Below the pieces are notes generated by a model. That model saw nothing but the letters and a program-made list of their open reading frames with translations, was not told the DNA's origin and searched no databases. DNA of 64,000 nt from Enterobacter pseudoroggenkampii (GTDB lineage Bacteria > Pseudomonadota > Gammaproteobacteria > Enterobacterales > Enterobacteriaceae), in contig NZ_JAPMLV010000007.1 of assembly GCF_026420145.1 (NCBI RefSeq), forward strand, positions 1 through 64,000. Direction: 5' to 3'. Positions within the stretch are counted from its first letter, which is position 1. Each line of letters starts with the position of its first letter. The position numbers were made by a program, and so were the translations under genes. Shown piece by piece: positions 10,435-22,735 of the stretch.

Positions 10435-12855
10435 ATGAAAACAAAACTTTCCTGGTTATGTGCAGTGGCAATGGGGATGAATGTCCTCCCCGCAACAATG
10501 GCTAACGCCGCTCCTGGTAATGCAGCGGCAACGCCTGCGCCAACGGTACCTGTCGTCGCGCAAGCAACCGATCCGGTTGTCACCGCGGCACCAGGTCAAA
10601 CAGAAAACATCATGCCGAACCAGCCAACGAAGGGGAACACCCTCCCTGCAGACGGTCAGGTCATCGGACAGGTGATGCCGGGCGTCCGGGGGGCGAATGC
10701 GCCCGTCGTCGCGGACAATGCGCCGTCGCGGGACGTGAAGCTGACCTTCGCGCAAATTGCGCCGCCTCCGGGCAGCATGGTGCTGCGCGGTATCAACCCT
10801 AACGGCGGCATTGAATTTGGCATGCGCAGCGATGAGGTCGTCTCTAATGCGGTGCTGAACCTTGAGTACACCCCGTCACCGTCGCTGCTGCCGACCCAGT
10901 CTCAGCTGAAGGTCTACCTGAATGATGAGCTGATGGACGTTCTGCCGGTCACCAAAGAGCAGCTGGGCAAGAAAACCCAGGCTCAGGTGCCGATTAACCC
11001 GCTGTTCATCACCGACTTCAACCGTATTCGCCTGGAATTTGTCGGTCACTACCGCGATGTCTGCGAAAACCCGGCCAGCAACACGCTGTGGATGGACGTC
11101 GGGCGTAACTCCTCGCTGCAGCTGACCTACCAGTCGCTGGCGTTGAAAAACGATCTTTCGGCCTTCCCGGTTCCGTTCTTCGATCCGCGTGATAACCGTC
11201 CGCTCACGTTGCCGATGGTGTTTGCCTCTTCCCCGGACGTGACCGAGCAGCTGGCGGCCACCATCGTGGCGTCCTGGTTTGGTTCACGCGCGGGCTGGCG
11301 CGGCCAGAGCTTCCCGGCGATGTATGACAAGCTGCCGGACAGAAATGCCATTGTGTTTGCGACCAACGCGAAACGCCCGGCCTTCCTGCGCGATCATCCG
11401 GACGTCAAAGCGCCGACCGTTGAGATGATAAGCCATCCGGAAAACCCGTACGTGAAGCTGCTGGTGGTCTTTGGTCGTGATGATAAAGATCTGGTGCAGG
11501 CAGCAAAAGCCATTGCCCAGGGCAACGTCCTGTTCCGCGGCAACAGCGTGGTGGTTGATGACGTCAAACCGCTGCTGGCGCGTAAACCGTATGATGCGCC
11601 AAACTGGGTGCGTACCGACCGTGCGGTAACCTTTGGCGAGCTGAAAACCTATGAAGAACAGCTGCAGGCGACGGGGCTTGAGCCAGCGCCGATTAGCCTG
11701 TCGCTGAATCTGCCGCCGGATCTGTACCTGCTGCGTACCAACGGCATTGATATCAATCTGAACTACCGCTATACCGCGCCAGCCACCAAAGACAGCTCGC
11801 GCATGGATATCAGCCTGAATAACCAGTTCCTGCAATCCTTCAGCCTGCAAAGCACGCAGGATACGAACCGCCTGATGCTTCGCCTGCCGGTGCTGCAGGG
11901 GCTGCTGGACGGTAAAACGGATGTTTCCATTCCGGCACTGAAGCTGGGTGCGATAAACCAGCTGCGCTTTGACTTCCAGTACATGAACCCGATGCCTGGC
12001 GGCTCGGCGGAAAACTGCATCACCTTCCAGCCGGTTCAGAACCACGTGGTGATTGGCGATGAGTCGACCATCGACTTCTCGAAGTACTATCACTTCCTGG
12101 CGATGCCGGACCTGCGCGCGTTTGCTAACGCGGGCTTCCCGTTCAGCCGCATGGCCGATCTCTCTGAGTCCATTGTGGTGATGCCAAAAGCGCCAAACGA
12201 AGGGCAGGTCACGACTCTGCTGGACACCATGGCGACCGTTGGGGGACAAACAGGATTACCGGCGATTAACGTCACGTTGACGGACGATGGCAGCCAGATT
12301 CAGAACAAAGACGCTGACATCATGGTGATCGGTACCATTCCCGATAAGCTAAAGGATGACAAGCGTATCGATCTGCTGGTGAAAGCGGCCCAGTCCTGGG
12401 TTAACACGCCGCTGCGCCAGACCGAGTTCCCGAGCATTATGCCGGATGTGAACGACCGTCAGGCCAGCGCGCAGACGACGGTAACGTCTCAGGGGGCGAT
12501 GGCCGCGGTGGTGGGCTTCCAGTCCCCATACAACGAACAGCGCAGCGTGGTGGCTCTCCTTGCGGACAGCCCGCGCGGGTATGAACTCCTCAATACGGCC
12601 ATGAACGACAGCGGTAAACGTGCCGCGATGTTTGGTTCCGTGTCGGTGATCCGTGAGTCCGGCGTCAATAGCCTGCGCGTGGGCGATGTGTACTACGTGG
12701 GCCATCTGCCGTGGTTTGAACGCCTGTGGTATGCGCTGGCCAACCATCCGGTGCTGCTCGCCATCCTGGCTGCGGTCAGCGTGGTCTTGCTGGCATGGGT
12801 GCTGTGGCGTCTGCTGCGTATCATCAGCCGTCGTCGTCTGAACCCGGATGAGTAA
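10435..12855 (+). CDS. bcsB: Cellulose synthase periplasmic subunit BcsB
   Basis: BcsB is the membrane-anchored periplasmic partner that guides the polymer away from BcsA. The chosen ATG at 10435 gives 806 residues and a signal peptide ending near ANA (about residue 25); the upstream open frame lies inside bcsA. It is about 27 residues longer than E. coli BcsB (779). The excess is in an Ala/Pro/Thr-rich stretch of about residues 26-75, before the conserved PSRDVKLTFAQIAPPPG. A C-terminal membrane helix at about 770-795 ends in a basic tail. bcsZ follows after 6 bp. Confidence 0.95.
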   Translation: MKTKLSWLCAVAMGMNVLPATMANAAPGNAAATPAPTVPVVAQATDPVVTAAPGQTENIMPNQPTKGNTLPADGQVIGQVMPGVRGANAPVVADNAPSRDVKLTFAQIAPPPGSMVLRGINPNGGIEFGMRSDEVVSNAVLNLEYTPSPSLLPTQSQLKVYLNDELMDVLPVTKEQLGKKTQAQVPINPLFITDFNRIRLEFVGHYRDVCENPASNTLWMDVGRNSSLQLTYQSLALKNDLSAFPVPFFDPRDNRPLTLPMVFASSPDVTEQLAATIVASWFGSRAGWRGQSFPAMYDKLPDRNAIVFATNAKRPAFLRDHPDVKAPTVEMISHPENPYVKLLVVFGRDDKDLVQAAKAIAQGNVLFRGNSVVVDDVKPLLARKPYDAPNWVRTDRAVTFGELKTYEEQLQATGLEPAPISLSLNLPPDLYLLRTNGIDINLNYRYTAPATKDSSRMDISLNNQFLQSFSLQSTQDTNRLMLRLPVLQGLLDGKTDVSIPALKLGAINQLRFDFQYMNPMPGGSAENCITFQPVQNHVVIGDESTIDFSKYYHFLAMPDLRAFANAGFPFSRMADLSESIVVMPKAPNEGQVTTLLDTMATVGGQTGLPAINVTLTDDGSQIQNKDADIMVIGTIPDKLKDDKRIDLLVKAAQSWVNTPLRQTEFPSIMPDVNDRQASAQTTVTSQGAMAAVVGFQSPYNEQRSVVALLADSPRGYELLNTAMNDSGKRAAMFGSVSVIRESGVNSLRVGDVYYVGHLPWFERLWYALANHPVLLAILAAVSVVLLAWVLWRLLRIISRRRLNPDE

Positions 12856-12861
12856 GATGTA

Positions 12862-13968
12862 ATGAAAGCCTTTCGCTGGTGTGCATTAGCAGCGGTGATG
12901 CTGGCGGCGCTTCCTCTTCGCGCCGCCTGTACCTGGCCTGCCTGGGAGCAGTTTAAAAAGGACTACATCAGTGAGGGCGGGCGTGTCATTGATCCCAGTG
13001 ACACGCGCAAAATAACGACCTCGGAAGGGCAAAGCTACGCCCTGTTCTTTGCCCTGGCGGCGAACGATCGCAACGCGTTTGACCAGCTGCTGACGTGGAC
13101 GCGCGATAATCTTGCCAGCGGCGATCTCAACGACCATCTGCCTGCCTGGCTATGGGGTCAGAAGGATAAAGAAACGTGGGCGGTGATCGATACCAACTCC
13201 GCCTCTGACGCCGATGTCTGGATCGCCTGGTCACTGCTCGAAGCGGGTCGGCTGTGGAAACATCCGGACTATACCCGCACGGGTAAAGCGTTGCTGAAAC
13301 GCATTGTCAGCGAGGAAGTGGTGAAAGTGCCGGGACTCGGCGCAATGCTGCTTCCCGGTAAAGTCGGTTTTGCCGATGAACAGGTCTGGCGCTTTAACCC
13401 CAGTTATCTTCCTCCGCAGTTAGCGAGTTATTTCACGCGCTTTGGTTCCCCGTGGACCCAGCTTCGTGAAACCAATCTGCGCCTGCTGCAGGAGAGTGCG
13501 CCGAAAGGCTTTTCGCCGGACTGGGTGCAGTATCAGAAACACAAAGGCTGGCGGTTACAGCAGGATAAGGCGCTGGTGGGCGGCTACGACGCCATCCGCG
13601 TGTATCTCTGGGTGGGCATGATGAGTGACAACGATCCTCAGAAAGCCCGGCTGCTGACGCGCTTCCAGCCGATGGCGGCAAAGACTATGAAACGGGGTGT
13701 GCCGCCGGAGAAAGTGGATGTGGCGACGGGGAAACGCACCGGGAATGGCCCGGTCGGGTTCTCTGCCGCCATGCTGCCGTTTTTACAACAGCGTGATGCC
13801 CAGGCGGTTCAGCGCCAGCGCGTTGCGGACCATTTTCCCGATAACAATGCCTATTACAGCTACGTGCTGACTCTCTTTGGGCAAGGATGGGATCAGCATC
13901 GTTTTCGCTTCACCGCAAAAGGTGAATTAATACCGGATTGGGGCCAGGAATGCGCAAGTTCACAGTAA
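12862..13968 (+). CDS. bcsZ: Periplasmic endoglucanase BcsZ (GH8)
   Basis: BcsZ is the GH8 endo-beta-1,4-glucanase of the synthase operon and cuts nascent cellulose in the periplasm. The 368 residues equal E. coli BcsZ. The signal peptide ends at about residue 21 (LRA). The catalytic Glu55 in TSEGQ and the Asp near 243 in GYDAIR are present. Its 3' end overlaps bcsC by 19 bp. It differs strongly from the GH8 protein at 2218, so the two are old paralogues rather than a recent duplication. Confidence 0.97.
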   Translation: MKAFRWCALAAVMLAALPLRAACTWPAWEQFKKDYISEGGRVIDPSDTRKITTSEGQSYALFFALAANDRNAFDQLLTWTRDNLASGDLNDHLPAWLWGQKDKETWAVIDTNSASDADVWIAWSLLEAGRLWKHPDYTRTGKALLKRIVSEEVVKVPGLGAMLLPGKVGFADEQVWRFNPSYLPPQLASYFTRFGSPWTQLRETNLRLLQESAPKGFSPDWVQYQKHKGWRLQQDKALVGGYDAIRVYLWVGMMSDNDPQKARLLTRFQPMAAKTMKRGVPPEKVDVATGKRTGNGPVGFSAAMLPFLQQRDAQAVQRQRVADHFPDNNAYYSYVLTLFGQGWDQHRFRFTAKGELIPDWGQECASSQ

Positions 13969-16900
13969 ATCTACTCACTTTATCGCTTGGCCTGGCACTG
14001 ATGCCGCTGGCTGAAGCCGCCAACTCTCCGCAGCAGAAACAGCTGCTGGAACAGGTTCGGCTGGGCGAATCGACACAGCGTGAGGATTTGGTTCGTCAGT
14101 CGCTTTATCGTCTAGAGCTGATTGACCCGAACAACCCTGACGTCATTGCCGCACGCTTTCGCTACCTGCTGCGCCAGGGCGATAACGCCGGTGCGCAAAA
14201 AGAGCTGGATCGTCTGAAAGGGATCGCGCCGGGCTCGAGTGCGTACCAGTCATCACGCAACACGATGCTGCTTTCTACCCCGGATGGCCGGCAGCAGCTC
14301 CAGCAGGCGCGACTGCTCGCCACCACGGGACACACGCAGGAGGCGATTGCCGCCTATGACAAGCTGTTTGACGGCAACCCGCCGGGCGGCGACGTGGCCA
14401 CGGAATACTGGAACGTCGTGGCGAAAGACCCTGCTCGCCGAAATGCAGCCATTAACCAGCTCAAGAAAATAAACAGCAGCAGCCCCGGAAATACGCAGCT
14501 GCAGGCGACGCTGTCCCAGCTTTTGTTCCAGAGCGGACGCCGTGATGAAGGCTTTGCGATATTGCAGGAGATGGCCAAATCCACCAATGGCCGTAACCAG
14601 GCGTCTGATATGTGGTATGACCAAATCAAAGGTCAGCCTGCCAGCAGCGCCAGCGTCAGCGCGCTGCAAAAATACCTGAGCGTATTCAGCGACGGGGATA
14701 GCGTCGCGGCGGCGCGTGCCCAGCTTGAAGCGCAGCAAAAACAGCTCGCCGATCCGGCGTTCCGCGCGAAAGCGGAAGGGCTGGCGGCGGTGGATGCCGG
14801 GCAGGGGAGTAAGGCGGTGGCGGAGCTGCAAAAAGCCGTCAGCGCCAACCATGCCGACAGTGAGGCGGTGGGGGCCCTTGGACAGGCGTATTCTCAGAAG
14901 GGCGACCGCGCCCGCGCGGTGGCACAGTTTGAAAAGGCGATTGCCCTCGATCCCCAGAGCGATAACCGGGGTAAATGGGACAGTCTTCTGAAGGTTAACC
15001 GCTACTGGCTGCTGATCCAGCAGGGCGATGCGGCGCTGAAGGCGAATAACCCGGCGCAGGCGGAGCGTTACTATCAGCAGGCACGCGGTATCGACAATAC
15101 CGACAGCTATGCCGTGCTGGGGCTGGGCGACGCCGCCGCGGCACGTAAAGATAACGACGCGGCGGAACGTTATTATCGCCAGGCGCTGCGGATGGACAGC
15201 GGCAACAGCAATGCGGTTCGCGGCCTGGCCAATATTTACCGCGCGCAGTCGCCGGAGAAGGCCTCGCAGTTTATCCAGTCTCTCTCCGCCAGCCAGCGCC
15301 GAAGCATAGACGATATTGAACGTAGCCTGACCAACGAACAGCTCTCTGCCCAGGCCGAACAGCTGGAAAATCAGGGGAAATACGCCCAGGCAGCAGAAAT
15401 CCAGCGTCGTCGTCTGGCGCTCTCTCCCGGCGACGTGTGGATAACTTATCGTCTCTCGCGCGATCTCTACAGCGCGGGTCAGCGCAGCCAGGCGGATACC
15501 CTGATGCGTCAGCTTGCCAGCCAGAAACCGTCCGATCCGGATCAGGTGTACGCCAACGGGCTCTATCTTTCCGGAAACGATCAGGACCGCGCCGCGCTGG
15601 CGCATCTGGATACGCTGCCGCGCAGCCAGTGGAACGGCAATATTCAGGAACTTGCCGACCGCCTGCAAAGCAACCAGGTGCTGGAAACCGCCAACCGTCT
15701 GCGCGACAGCGGCAAAGAGCAGGACGCAGAGAATCTTCTTCGCCAGCAGCCGACCTCCACCCGTATCGACCTCACGCTGGCGGACTGGGCACAGCAGCGT
15801 GGCGATCTGGACTCGGCGAAAACGACGTACAATGCCGTCCTGCAGCGTGAACCGCAGAACGAAGACGCGATCCTCGGCCTGACCGAGATTTACAGCGCGC
15901 AGGGTAACAAAGATGCCGCGCGCGCAGAGCTGGCGAAACTGCCCGGCGCGCAAAACGGCCAGCCGCTGTCGCTCAACATGCAGCGCCGGATCGCGATGGC
16001 GCAGGCGGGCTTGGGTGATTCCGCTGCCGCAGAACAGACCTTCAATAAAATCATTCCGCAGGCTAAATCGCAGCCCGGCTCCATGGAAAACGCGCTGGTG
16101 CTGCGTGATGCCGCGCGTTTCCAGGCGCAGAACGGGCAGCCTCAGCAGGCGCTGGAAACCTATAAAGATGCGATGGTATCGACAGGTATCACCACGACGC
16201 GTCCGGCTGACAACGACAGTTTCACCCGTCTGACGCGTAACGATGAAAAGGATGACTGGCTGAAGCGCGGCGTGCGCAGCGATGCCGGTGACCTGTATCG
16301 TCAGCAGGATGTTAACGTCACGCTGCAGCACGACTACTGGGGCTCCAGCGGCACGGGCGGTTATTCCGACCTGAAAGCGCATACCACTATGCTACAGGTG
16401 GATGCCCCGCTCTCAGATGGGCGCATGTTCTTCAGAAGCGATCTGGTCAACATGGACGCCGGTTCATTTGATAGCAAGAACGGGACTTACGACCCTAAAT
16501 GGGGAACCTGCTACGAAACGCCGTGTAGCGGCAACACCCATCAGTCCGACAATGGCGCGAGCGTCGCCGTCGGCTGGCAGAATAAGACCTGGGCGATGGA
16601 TATTGGCACCACGCCAATGGGCTTTGACGTTGTCGACGTGGTGGGCGGCATCAGCTACAGCAGCGATCTGGGGCCCATCGGCTATACCGTTAACGCCCAT
16701 CGCCGCCCAATCTCCAGCTCTCTGCTGGCCTTCGGCGGGCAAAAAGATACCAATACCGGCACCACCTGGGGCGGCGTACGCGCCACCGGTGGCGGCGTAA
16801 GTATGAGCTATGACAAAGGGGAAGCGAACGGCGTCTGGTCAAGCCTGAACGCGGAAACGCTGACGGGTAAAAATGTGGAGGATAACTGGCGCGTCCGCTG

Positions 16901-17432
16901 GATGACGGGTTACTACTACAAGCTCATTAATAAAAACAATGAGCGTCTGACGGTCGGCGTCTCCAATATGCTCTGGCACTACGACAAAGACCTGAGCGGT
17001 TATACCCTGGGCCAGGGCGGCTATTACAGCCCGCAGGAGTATGTCTCCTTCGCCTTGCCGGTGACATGGCGTAAGCGCACGGAAAACTGGTCCTGGGAGC
17101 TGGGGGGCTCGGTCTCCTGGTCCCACTCCAAAACCAAAGACGAGCTGCGCTACCCGATCCAGAATCTGATCCCGACCGATGAGCCAGACCGCTATACCGA
17201 CCGGGGCGCGATGGAAACCGGCAGCAGTTCTTCCGGTACGGGTTATACCGCACGGGCCATAATCGAGCGGCGGGTCACGTCCAACTGGTTTGTGGGCATG
17301 GGCGTGGATATTCAGGAAGCGAAAGACTATACCCCAAGCCACGCGCTGATCTATGTGCGCTACTCTGCTGCAGGCTGGCAGGGCGATATGGACTTACCGC
17401 CGCAGCCGCTTATCCCTTACGCGGACTGGTAA
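13950..17432 (+). CDS. bcsC: Cellulose export outer-membrane protein BcsC
   Basis: BcsC exports cellulose through the outer membrane. The ATG at 13950 aligns with E. coli (MRKFT) and follows CCAGGA; a start four codons upstream is possible but less likely. It gives 1160 residues. A signal peptide (about 1-23) is followed by a long array of TPR repeats (about 30-780), then a C-terminal beta-barrel (about 810-1160) ending in the aromatic PYADW. The highly repetitive helical region explains the very long open frame on the opposite strand, which is not a gene. Confidence 0.97.
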   Translation: MRKFTVNLLTLSLGLALMPLAEAANSPQQKQLLEQVRLGESTQREDLVRQSLYRLELIDPNNPDVIAARFRYLLRQGDNAGAQKELDRLKGIAPGSSAYQSSRNTMLLSTPDGRQQLQQARLLATTGHTQEAIAAYDKLFDGNPPGGDVATEYWNVVAKDPARRNAAINQLKKINSSSPGNTQLQATLSQLLFQSGRRDEGFAILQEMAKSTNGRNQASDMWYDQIKGQPASSASVSALQKYLSVFSDGDSVAAARAQLEAQQKQLADPAFRAKAEGLAAVDAGQGSKAVAELQKAVSANHADSEAVGALGQAYSQKGDRARAVAQFEKAIALDPQSDNRGKWDSLLKVNRYWLLIQQGDAALKANNPAQAERYYQQARGIDNTDSYAVLGLGDAAAARKDNDAAERYYRQALRMDSGNSNAVRGLANIYRAQSPEKASQFIQSLSASQRRSIDDIERSLTNEQLSAQAEQLENQGKYAQAAEIQRRRLALSPGDVWITYRLSRDLYSAGQRSQADTLMRQLASQKPSDPDQVYANGLYLSGNDQDRAALAHLDTLPRSQWNGNIQELADRLQSNQVLETANRLRDSGKEQDAENLLRQQPTSTRIDLTLADWAQQRGDLDSAKTTYNAVLQREPQNEDAILGLTEIYSAQGNKDAARAELAKLPGAQNGQPLSLNMQRRIAMAQAGLGDSAAAEQTFNKIIPQAKSQPGSMENALVLRDAARFQAQNGQPQQALETYKDAMVSTGITTTRPADNDSFTRLTRNDEKDDWLKRGVRSDAGDLYRQQDVNVTLQHDYWGSSGTGGYSDLKAHTTMLQVDAPLSDGRMFFRSDLVNMDAGSFDSKNGTYDPKWGTCYETPCSGNTHQSDNGASVAVGWQNKTWAMDIGTTPMGFDVVDVVGGISYSSDLGPIGYTVNAHRRPISSSLLAFGGQKDTNTGTTWGGVRATGGGVSMSYDKGEANGVWSSLNAETLTGKNVEDNWRVRWMTGYYYKLINKNNERLTVGVSNMLWHYDKDLSGYTLGQGGYYSPQEYVSFALPVTWRKRTENWSWELGGSVSWSHSKTKDELRYPIQNLIPTDEPDRYTDRGAMETGSSSSGTGYTARAIIERRVTSNWFVGMGVDIQEAKDYTPSHALIYVRYSAAGWQGDMDLPPQPLIPYADW

Positions 17433-17485
17433 TCGGATTTTCCTTAATCCATTTGTAAGTCTCTCTTAATAGCGCGGCAATCGGG

Positions 17486-17522
17486 TATACTCAGGCGCGC
17501 CAGGTTTACACCCTGGCGCGCC
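17486..17522 (+). promoter_or_regulatory. Candidate pdeK promoter -10 with a strong 5'-proximal hairpin
   Basis: TATACT at 17486-17491 is a good -10 box. Three bases later comes a perfect 11-bp GC-rich stem (GGCGCGCCAGG / CCTGGCGCGCC at 17494-17504 and 17512-17522, 7-nt loop). A transcript from this -10 would begin within the hairpin. With no T run after it, it is more likely an mRNA 5' stabiliser or a bcsC 3' structure than an intrinsic terminator. The -35 is weak. Confidence 0.45.
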
Positions 17523-17551
17523 CTGCGCTTCGAGTTTTGTGGAGAGTCATT

Positions 17552-19558
17552 TTGCGTGTCAGCCGTTCCTTAACAATCAAACAGATGGCGATGGTTTCTG
17601 CCGTCACCATGCTGTTTGTCCTGCTTTTCTGCGTAATTCTGCTGTTTCATTCCGTACAGCAGAATCGCTATAACACGGCCTCGCAGTTAGAAAGTATTGC
17701 CCGCTCGGTGCGCGGCCCCCTCTCCGCCTCGATCCTGAAAGGGGATATTCCCGAAGCGGAAACCATTTTAAAACGCATTCAGCCTGCCGGCGTCGTTAGC
17801 CGCGCCGACGTCGTCTTGCCTAACCAGTTTCAGGCGCTGCGGATGAGCTTTATCCCGGAGCGTCCCGTCCCGATGATGGTGATGCGCCTGTTTGAACTGC
17901 CGGTGCAAATTTCGCTGCCCGTTTATTCACTCGAACGCCCTGCCAATCCGCAGCCGCTGGCCTACCTGGTATTACAGGCGGACTCTTACCGCATGTATAA
18001 ATTCGTCATGAGCTGGGTGGTTACGTTAGTGACCACTTGCTTACTTATGACGCTTATTCTCAGCGTGGCGCTCACCTGGTGTATTAACCGGCTGATTGTT
18101 CATCCGCTGCGCCGTATCGCCCGCGAGCTGAATACGCTTGCGCCGCAGGATCAGATGGGGCATCAGCTTGAGCTACCGCGTCTGCATCATGACGATGAGA
18201 TAGGCATGCTGGTGCGCAGCTACAACCTCAACCAGCAGCGCATCCAGCGTCAGCAGGATGAGTTAAACAGCAGCGCCACGCGCTTCCCGGTGTCGGAGCT
18301 TCCCAATAAAGCCTTCCTGATGGCAATGCTGGAGCAAACCGTTGAGCGCCAGCAAACCACGGCGCTGATGGTTATCGCCTGCGAAACTCTGCAGGACACG
18401 GCTGGCGTGCTCAAGGAGAGCCAGCGCGAAATGCTGCTGCTCACCCTGGTGGAAAAGATCAAATCTGTCCTTGCCCCGCGCATGGTGCTGACCCAGGTCA
18501 GCGGTTACGATCTGGTAGTGATTGCCAATGGCGTAAAAGAGCCCTGGCATGCAATCACATTAGGTCAGCAAGTACTTACTGTCATTAATGAGCGGTTGCC
18601 CATTCAGGGTATCCAGCTTCGCCCGAGCGCCAGCATCGGTATAGCCATGTACTACGGTGATTTAACGGCGGAACAGCTTTATCGTCGCGCCTTCTCGGCG
18701 GCGTTTACTGCCCGGCGCAAAGGGAAAAATCAGATCCAGTTCTTCGACCCGGAGCAGATGGAAAAGGCGCAGCAGCGCCTGACGGAAGAGAGCGACATCC
18801 TGACCGCGCTGGATAACCGCCAGTTTGCCCTCTGGCTACAGCCGCAAGTGAATTTGCTGACGGGAGAAGTGAAAAGCGCCGAGGCTCTGCTGCGTCTGCA
18901 GCAGCCGGATGGTTCATGGGAACTGCCGGAAGGGCTGATTGAGCGCATTGAGTCCTGCGGCCTGATGGTTACCGTCGGCTACTGGGTGCTGGAGGAGTCC
19001 TGCCGTCAGCTTGCGGCCTGGCAGGAGCGCGGCGTGACGCTGCCGCTGTCGGTTAACCTGTCTGCCCTGCAGCTTATGCACCCGACCATGGTTTCAGAGA
19101 TGCTGGAGCTGATCCATCGTTACCGCATCAAGCCAGATACGTTAACCCTGGAAGTGACGGAGAGCAGACGTATTGACGACCCCAATGAGGCGGTCGCGAT
19201 CCTGAAGCCGCTGCGTAATGCCGGCATTCGCATTGCGCTGGACGATTTTGGCATGGGGTACGCCGGGCTGCGCCAGCTTCAGCACATGAAAACCCTTCCG
19301 GTAGATGTGCTCAAAATTGACAAAGCGTTTGTCGACGGTCTGCCGGACGACAGCAGCATGGTGCAGGCGATTATCCAGATGGCGCGCAGTCTCAATCTGC
19401 ACCTTATTGCCGAGGGGATTGAAACCGACGCGCAACGCGCCTGGCTGGCAGAGGCGGGTGTGGAGAGCGGGCAAGGCTTCCTTTTTGCCCCAGCTGTTCC
19501 TTCGGATGTCTTTGAACAACGATACCTTTCTGGTGCTGACGACCCCGCAAAAGTGTAA
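17552..19558 (+). CDS. pdeK: Cyclic-di-GMP phosphodiesterase PdeK (HAMP, degenerate GGDEF, EAL)
   Basis: Orthologue of E. coli YhjK/PdeK, encoded right after the bcs operon. It has 668 residues: an N-terminal membrane segment (about 11-32), a periplasmic region, a second membrane segment (about 150-175), a HAMP linker, a GGDEF-like domain without a GGDEF motif, and an EAL domain. The EAL motif is intact (Glu444 in AEALLR; the E. coli protein has EVL as I recall), with DDFGMG at about 564-569 and KIDK following. The start is TTG with GGAG 7 bp upstream, matching the E. coli N-terminus. It probably hydrolyses c-di-GMP near the cellulose synthase; local action is inferred. Confidence 0.93.
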   Translation: MRVSRSLTIKQMAMVSAVTMLFVLLFCVILLFHSVQQNRYNTASQLESIARSVRGPLSASILKGDIPEAETILKRIQPAGVVSRADVVLPNQFQALRMSFIPERPVPMMVMRLFELPVQISLPVYSLERPANPQPLAYLVLQADSYRMYKFVMSWVVTLVTTCLLMTLILSVALTWCINRLIVHPLRRIARELNTLAPQDQMGHQLELPRLHHDDEIGMLVRSYNLNQQRIQRQQDELNSSATRFPVSELPNKAFLMAMLEQTVERQQTTALMVIACETLQDTAGVLKESQREMLLLTLVEKIKSVLAPRMVLTQVSGYDLVVIANGVKEPWHAITLGQQVLTVINERLPIQGIQLRPSASIGIAMYYGDLTAEQLYRRAFSAAFTARRKGKNQIQFFDPEQMEKAQQRLTEESDILTALDNRQFALWLQPQVNLLTGEVKSAEALLRLQQPDGSWELPEGLIERIESCGLMVTVGYWVLEESCRQLAAWQERGVTLPLSVNLSALQLMHPTMVSEMLELIHRYRIKPDTLTLEVTESRRIDDPNEAVAILKPLRNAGIRIALDDFGMGYAGLRQLQHMKTLPVDVLKIDKAFVDGLPDDSSMVQAIIQMARSLNLHLIAEGIETDAQRAWLAEAGVESGQGFLFAPAVPSDVFEQRYLSGADDPAKV

Positions 19559-19678
19559 CTTTGTTGCTGGCTTGTGCGAGCCAGCTCAAAGTTCTTAACA
19601 TTTGTGTTTCAAATTTGAACTGAGTTTATTTCTGTCCTGTTATGTGGGTGTTATTTTAAAGCCGCAGGTTAACCATAA

Positions 19679-21004
<1,326 letters not shown>

Positions 21005-21171
21005 ACTTGCCACAAATGCCCGTATTCCCTTGTGGGGATGCGGGCTCCTGCGCATAATAACTGTTCATACCTGTCATAATTCGACAAGATTTTTTTTGGG
21101 TATATTTCACTTCGGACCGTGACGTTTTGCCGAACGCGCGGTCTAATCGACGTGTTTTCATCGTCATCTTT

Positions 21172-21204
21172 AAGAGTGAAGCGCGTCGCGAGGCACTCTT
21201 TTTT
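21172..21204 (+). terminator. Intrinsic terminator just upstream of yhjJ (possible sRNA or leader end)
   Basis: A perfect 7-bp outer stem (AAGAGTG / CACTCTT) encloses a short GCG/CGC helix and is followed by TTTT. It lies 168 bp after dctA and only 28 bp before the yhjJ ATG. It could end the dctA transcript, a short independent RNA (with GACCG...CGGTC as a second hairpin around 21114-21143), or a yhjJ leader. Confidence 0.65.
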
Positions 21205-21231
21205 AACCAGGAATGTTGATCAGGGGTTCAC

Positions 21232-22725
21232 ATGCAGGGCACAAAAATTCGACTCTTAACCGGCGGTTTGCTGATGATGGCAGCAGCCAGTTATGTGCAG
21301 GCAGATGCGCTCCAGCCAGACCCGGCCTGGCAACAAGGGACATTAGCGAACGGTTTTCAATGGCAGGTCTTAGCCACGCCGCAACGTCCCAGCGATCGTA
21401 TTGAAATCCGTCTGTCCGTAAATACCGGCTCCCTCACGGAAAGCACCCAGCAAACCGGTTTCAGCCACTTTATTCCCCGGCTGGCGCTCACGCAGAGCGG
21501 CAGCCTGCAAGCGGTTCAGGTGCGTTCACTCTGGCAGCAGGCCATCGATCCGAAACGCCCACTCCCCCCGGCTGTTGTCTCGTATGACTACACCATGTTT
21601 AACCTGAGCCTGCCAAACAACCGTAACGACCTGCTTAAAGAAGCGCTTACGTATCTCTCCGATGCCTCTGGCAATCTGGCGATCACGCCGGACACGGTCA
21701 ACTATGCGTTGAGTAACAGCGACATGGTGGCAACCTGGCCTGGGGATACCAAAGAGGGCTGGTGGCGTTACCGCCTGAAGGGCTCAACGTTACTGGGACA
21801 TGATCCGGCCGAACCGCTGAAACAGCCGGTGGACGCCGAACAGGTGAAATCGTTCTATCAGAAGTGGTACACCCCGGACGCGATGACGCTGATCGTGGTG
21901 GGTAACGTGGACAGCCGCGCGGTGGTGGAGCAGATCAACAAAGCGTTTGGCGATCTGAAAGGCAAGCGTGAAACGCCAGCCCCTGTCCCGACGCTCTCTC
22001 CGCTGCGTGCAGAGCCTGTCAGCATTATGACGGACACCGTGCGTCAGGATCGCCTCTCCGTCATGTGGGATAACGCCTGGCAGCCCATCCGTGAATCTGC
22101 GGCGATGTTACGCTACTGGCGTGCCGATCTGGCACGTGAAGCGCTGTTCTGGCACGTCCAGCAGACGCTGAGTAAGAACAACGTGAAGAATATTGGTCTT
22201 GGCTTTGACTGCCGCGTGCTGTTCCAGCGTGCGCAATGTGCCATCAACGTTGAATCACCGGGCGATAAGCTAAATGCCAATCTGGGTGTGGTCGCGAAAG
22301 AGCTGGCAAAAGTGCGTAAAGAGGGGCTTTCCGAAGAGGAATTCAATGCTCTCGTGGCGCAGAAAAAACTCGAGCTGCAGAAGCTGTTTGCGACCTACGC
22401 TCGTGCCGATACCGACATTCTGATCAGCCAGCGTATTCGTTCCCTGCAGAATCAGGTGGTGGACATTGCGCCGGAACAGTATCAGAAGCTTCGTCAGGAC
22501 TTCCTGAACGGTCTGACCGTCGATATGCTCAATCAGGACCTCCGTCAGCAGCTGTCGCAGGAGATGGCGTTGATCCTTCTGCAACCGAAGGGCGAGCCGG
22601 AATATGACATGAAGGAACTTCAGACGACCTGGGATGCCATTATGGCTACCGCGCCGCAGCCAGCGCAGGCCGCCACGGCGGATGATTTACATCCGGACGC
22701 GACGGATATTCCGCAAGGGCAGTAA
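21232..22725 (+). CDS. yhjJ: M16-family zinc-protease-like protein YhjJ, degenerate active site
   Basis: Orthologue of E. coli YhjJ, 497 residues with a signal peptide (about 1-24, ending VQA), so periplasmic. It has the two-lobed M16 (pitrilysin-like) architecture. Where active M16 enzymes have HxxEH, this protein reads SHFIPRL, so the second histidine and the glutamate are missing. It therefore probably lacks metalloprotease activity; the E. coli protein is similarly degenerate. The start is ATG at 21232 with a weak ribosome site. Function is unknown; a chaperone or binding role is only a guess. Confidence 0.92.
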   Translation: MQGTKIRLLTGGLLMMAAASYVQADALQPDPAWQQGTLANGFQWQVLATPQRPSDRIEIRLSVNTGSLTESTQQTGFSHFIPRLALTQSGSLQAVQVRSLWQQAIDPKRPLPPAVVSYDYTMFNLSLPNNRNDLLKEALTYLSDASGNLAITPDTVNYALSNSDMVATWPGDTKEGWWRYRLKGSTLLGHDPAEPLKQPVDAEQVKSFYQKWYTPDAMTLIVVGNVDSRAVVEQINKAFGDLKGKRETPAPVPTLSPLRAEPVSIMTDTVRQDRLSVMWDNAWQPIRESAAMLRYWRADLAREALFWHVQQTLSKNNVKNIGLGFDCRVLFQRAQCAINVESPGDKLNANLGVVAKELAKVRKEGLSEEEFNALVAQKKLELQKLFATYARADTDILISQRIRSLQNQVVDIAPEQYQKLRQDFLNGLTVDMLNQDLRQQLSQEMALILLQPKGEPEYDMKELQTTWDAIMATAPQPAQAATADDLHPDATDIPQGQ

Positions 22726-22735
22726 TGCAAACATT

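Noticed and set aside
14253..16382. 709-codon open frame on the minus strand opposite bcsC
   Set aside because: It is a shadow of the GC-rich TPR repeats of bcsC; no family is recognisable and the plus-strand gene is certain.
19566..19585. Hairpin after pdeK as an intrinsic terminator
   Set aside because: The 7-bp stem GCTGGCT/AGCCAGC is not followed by a T run.
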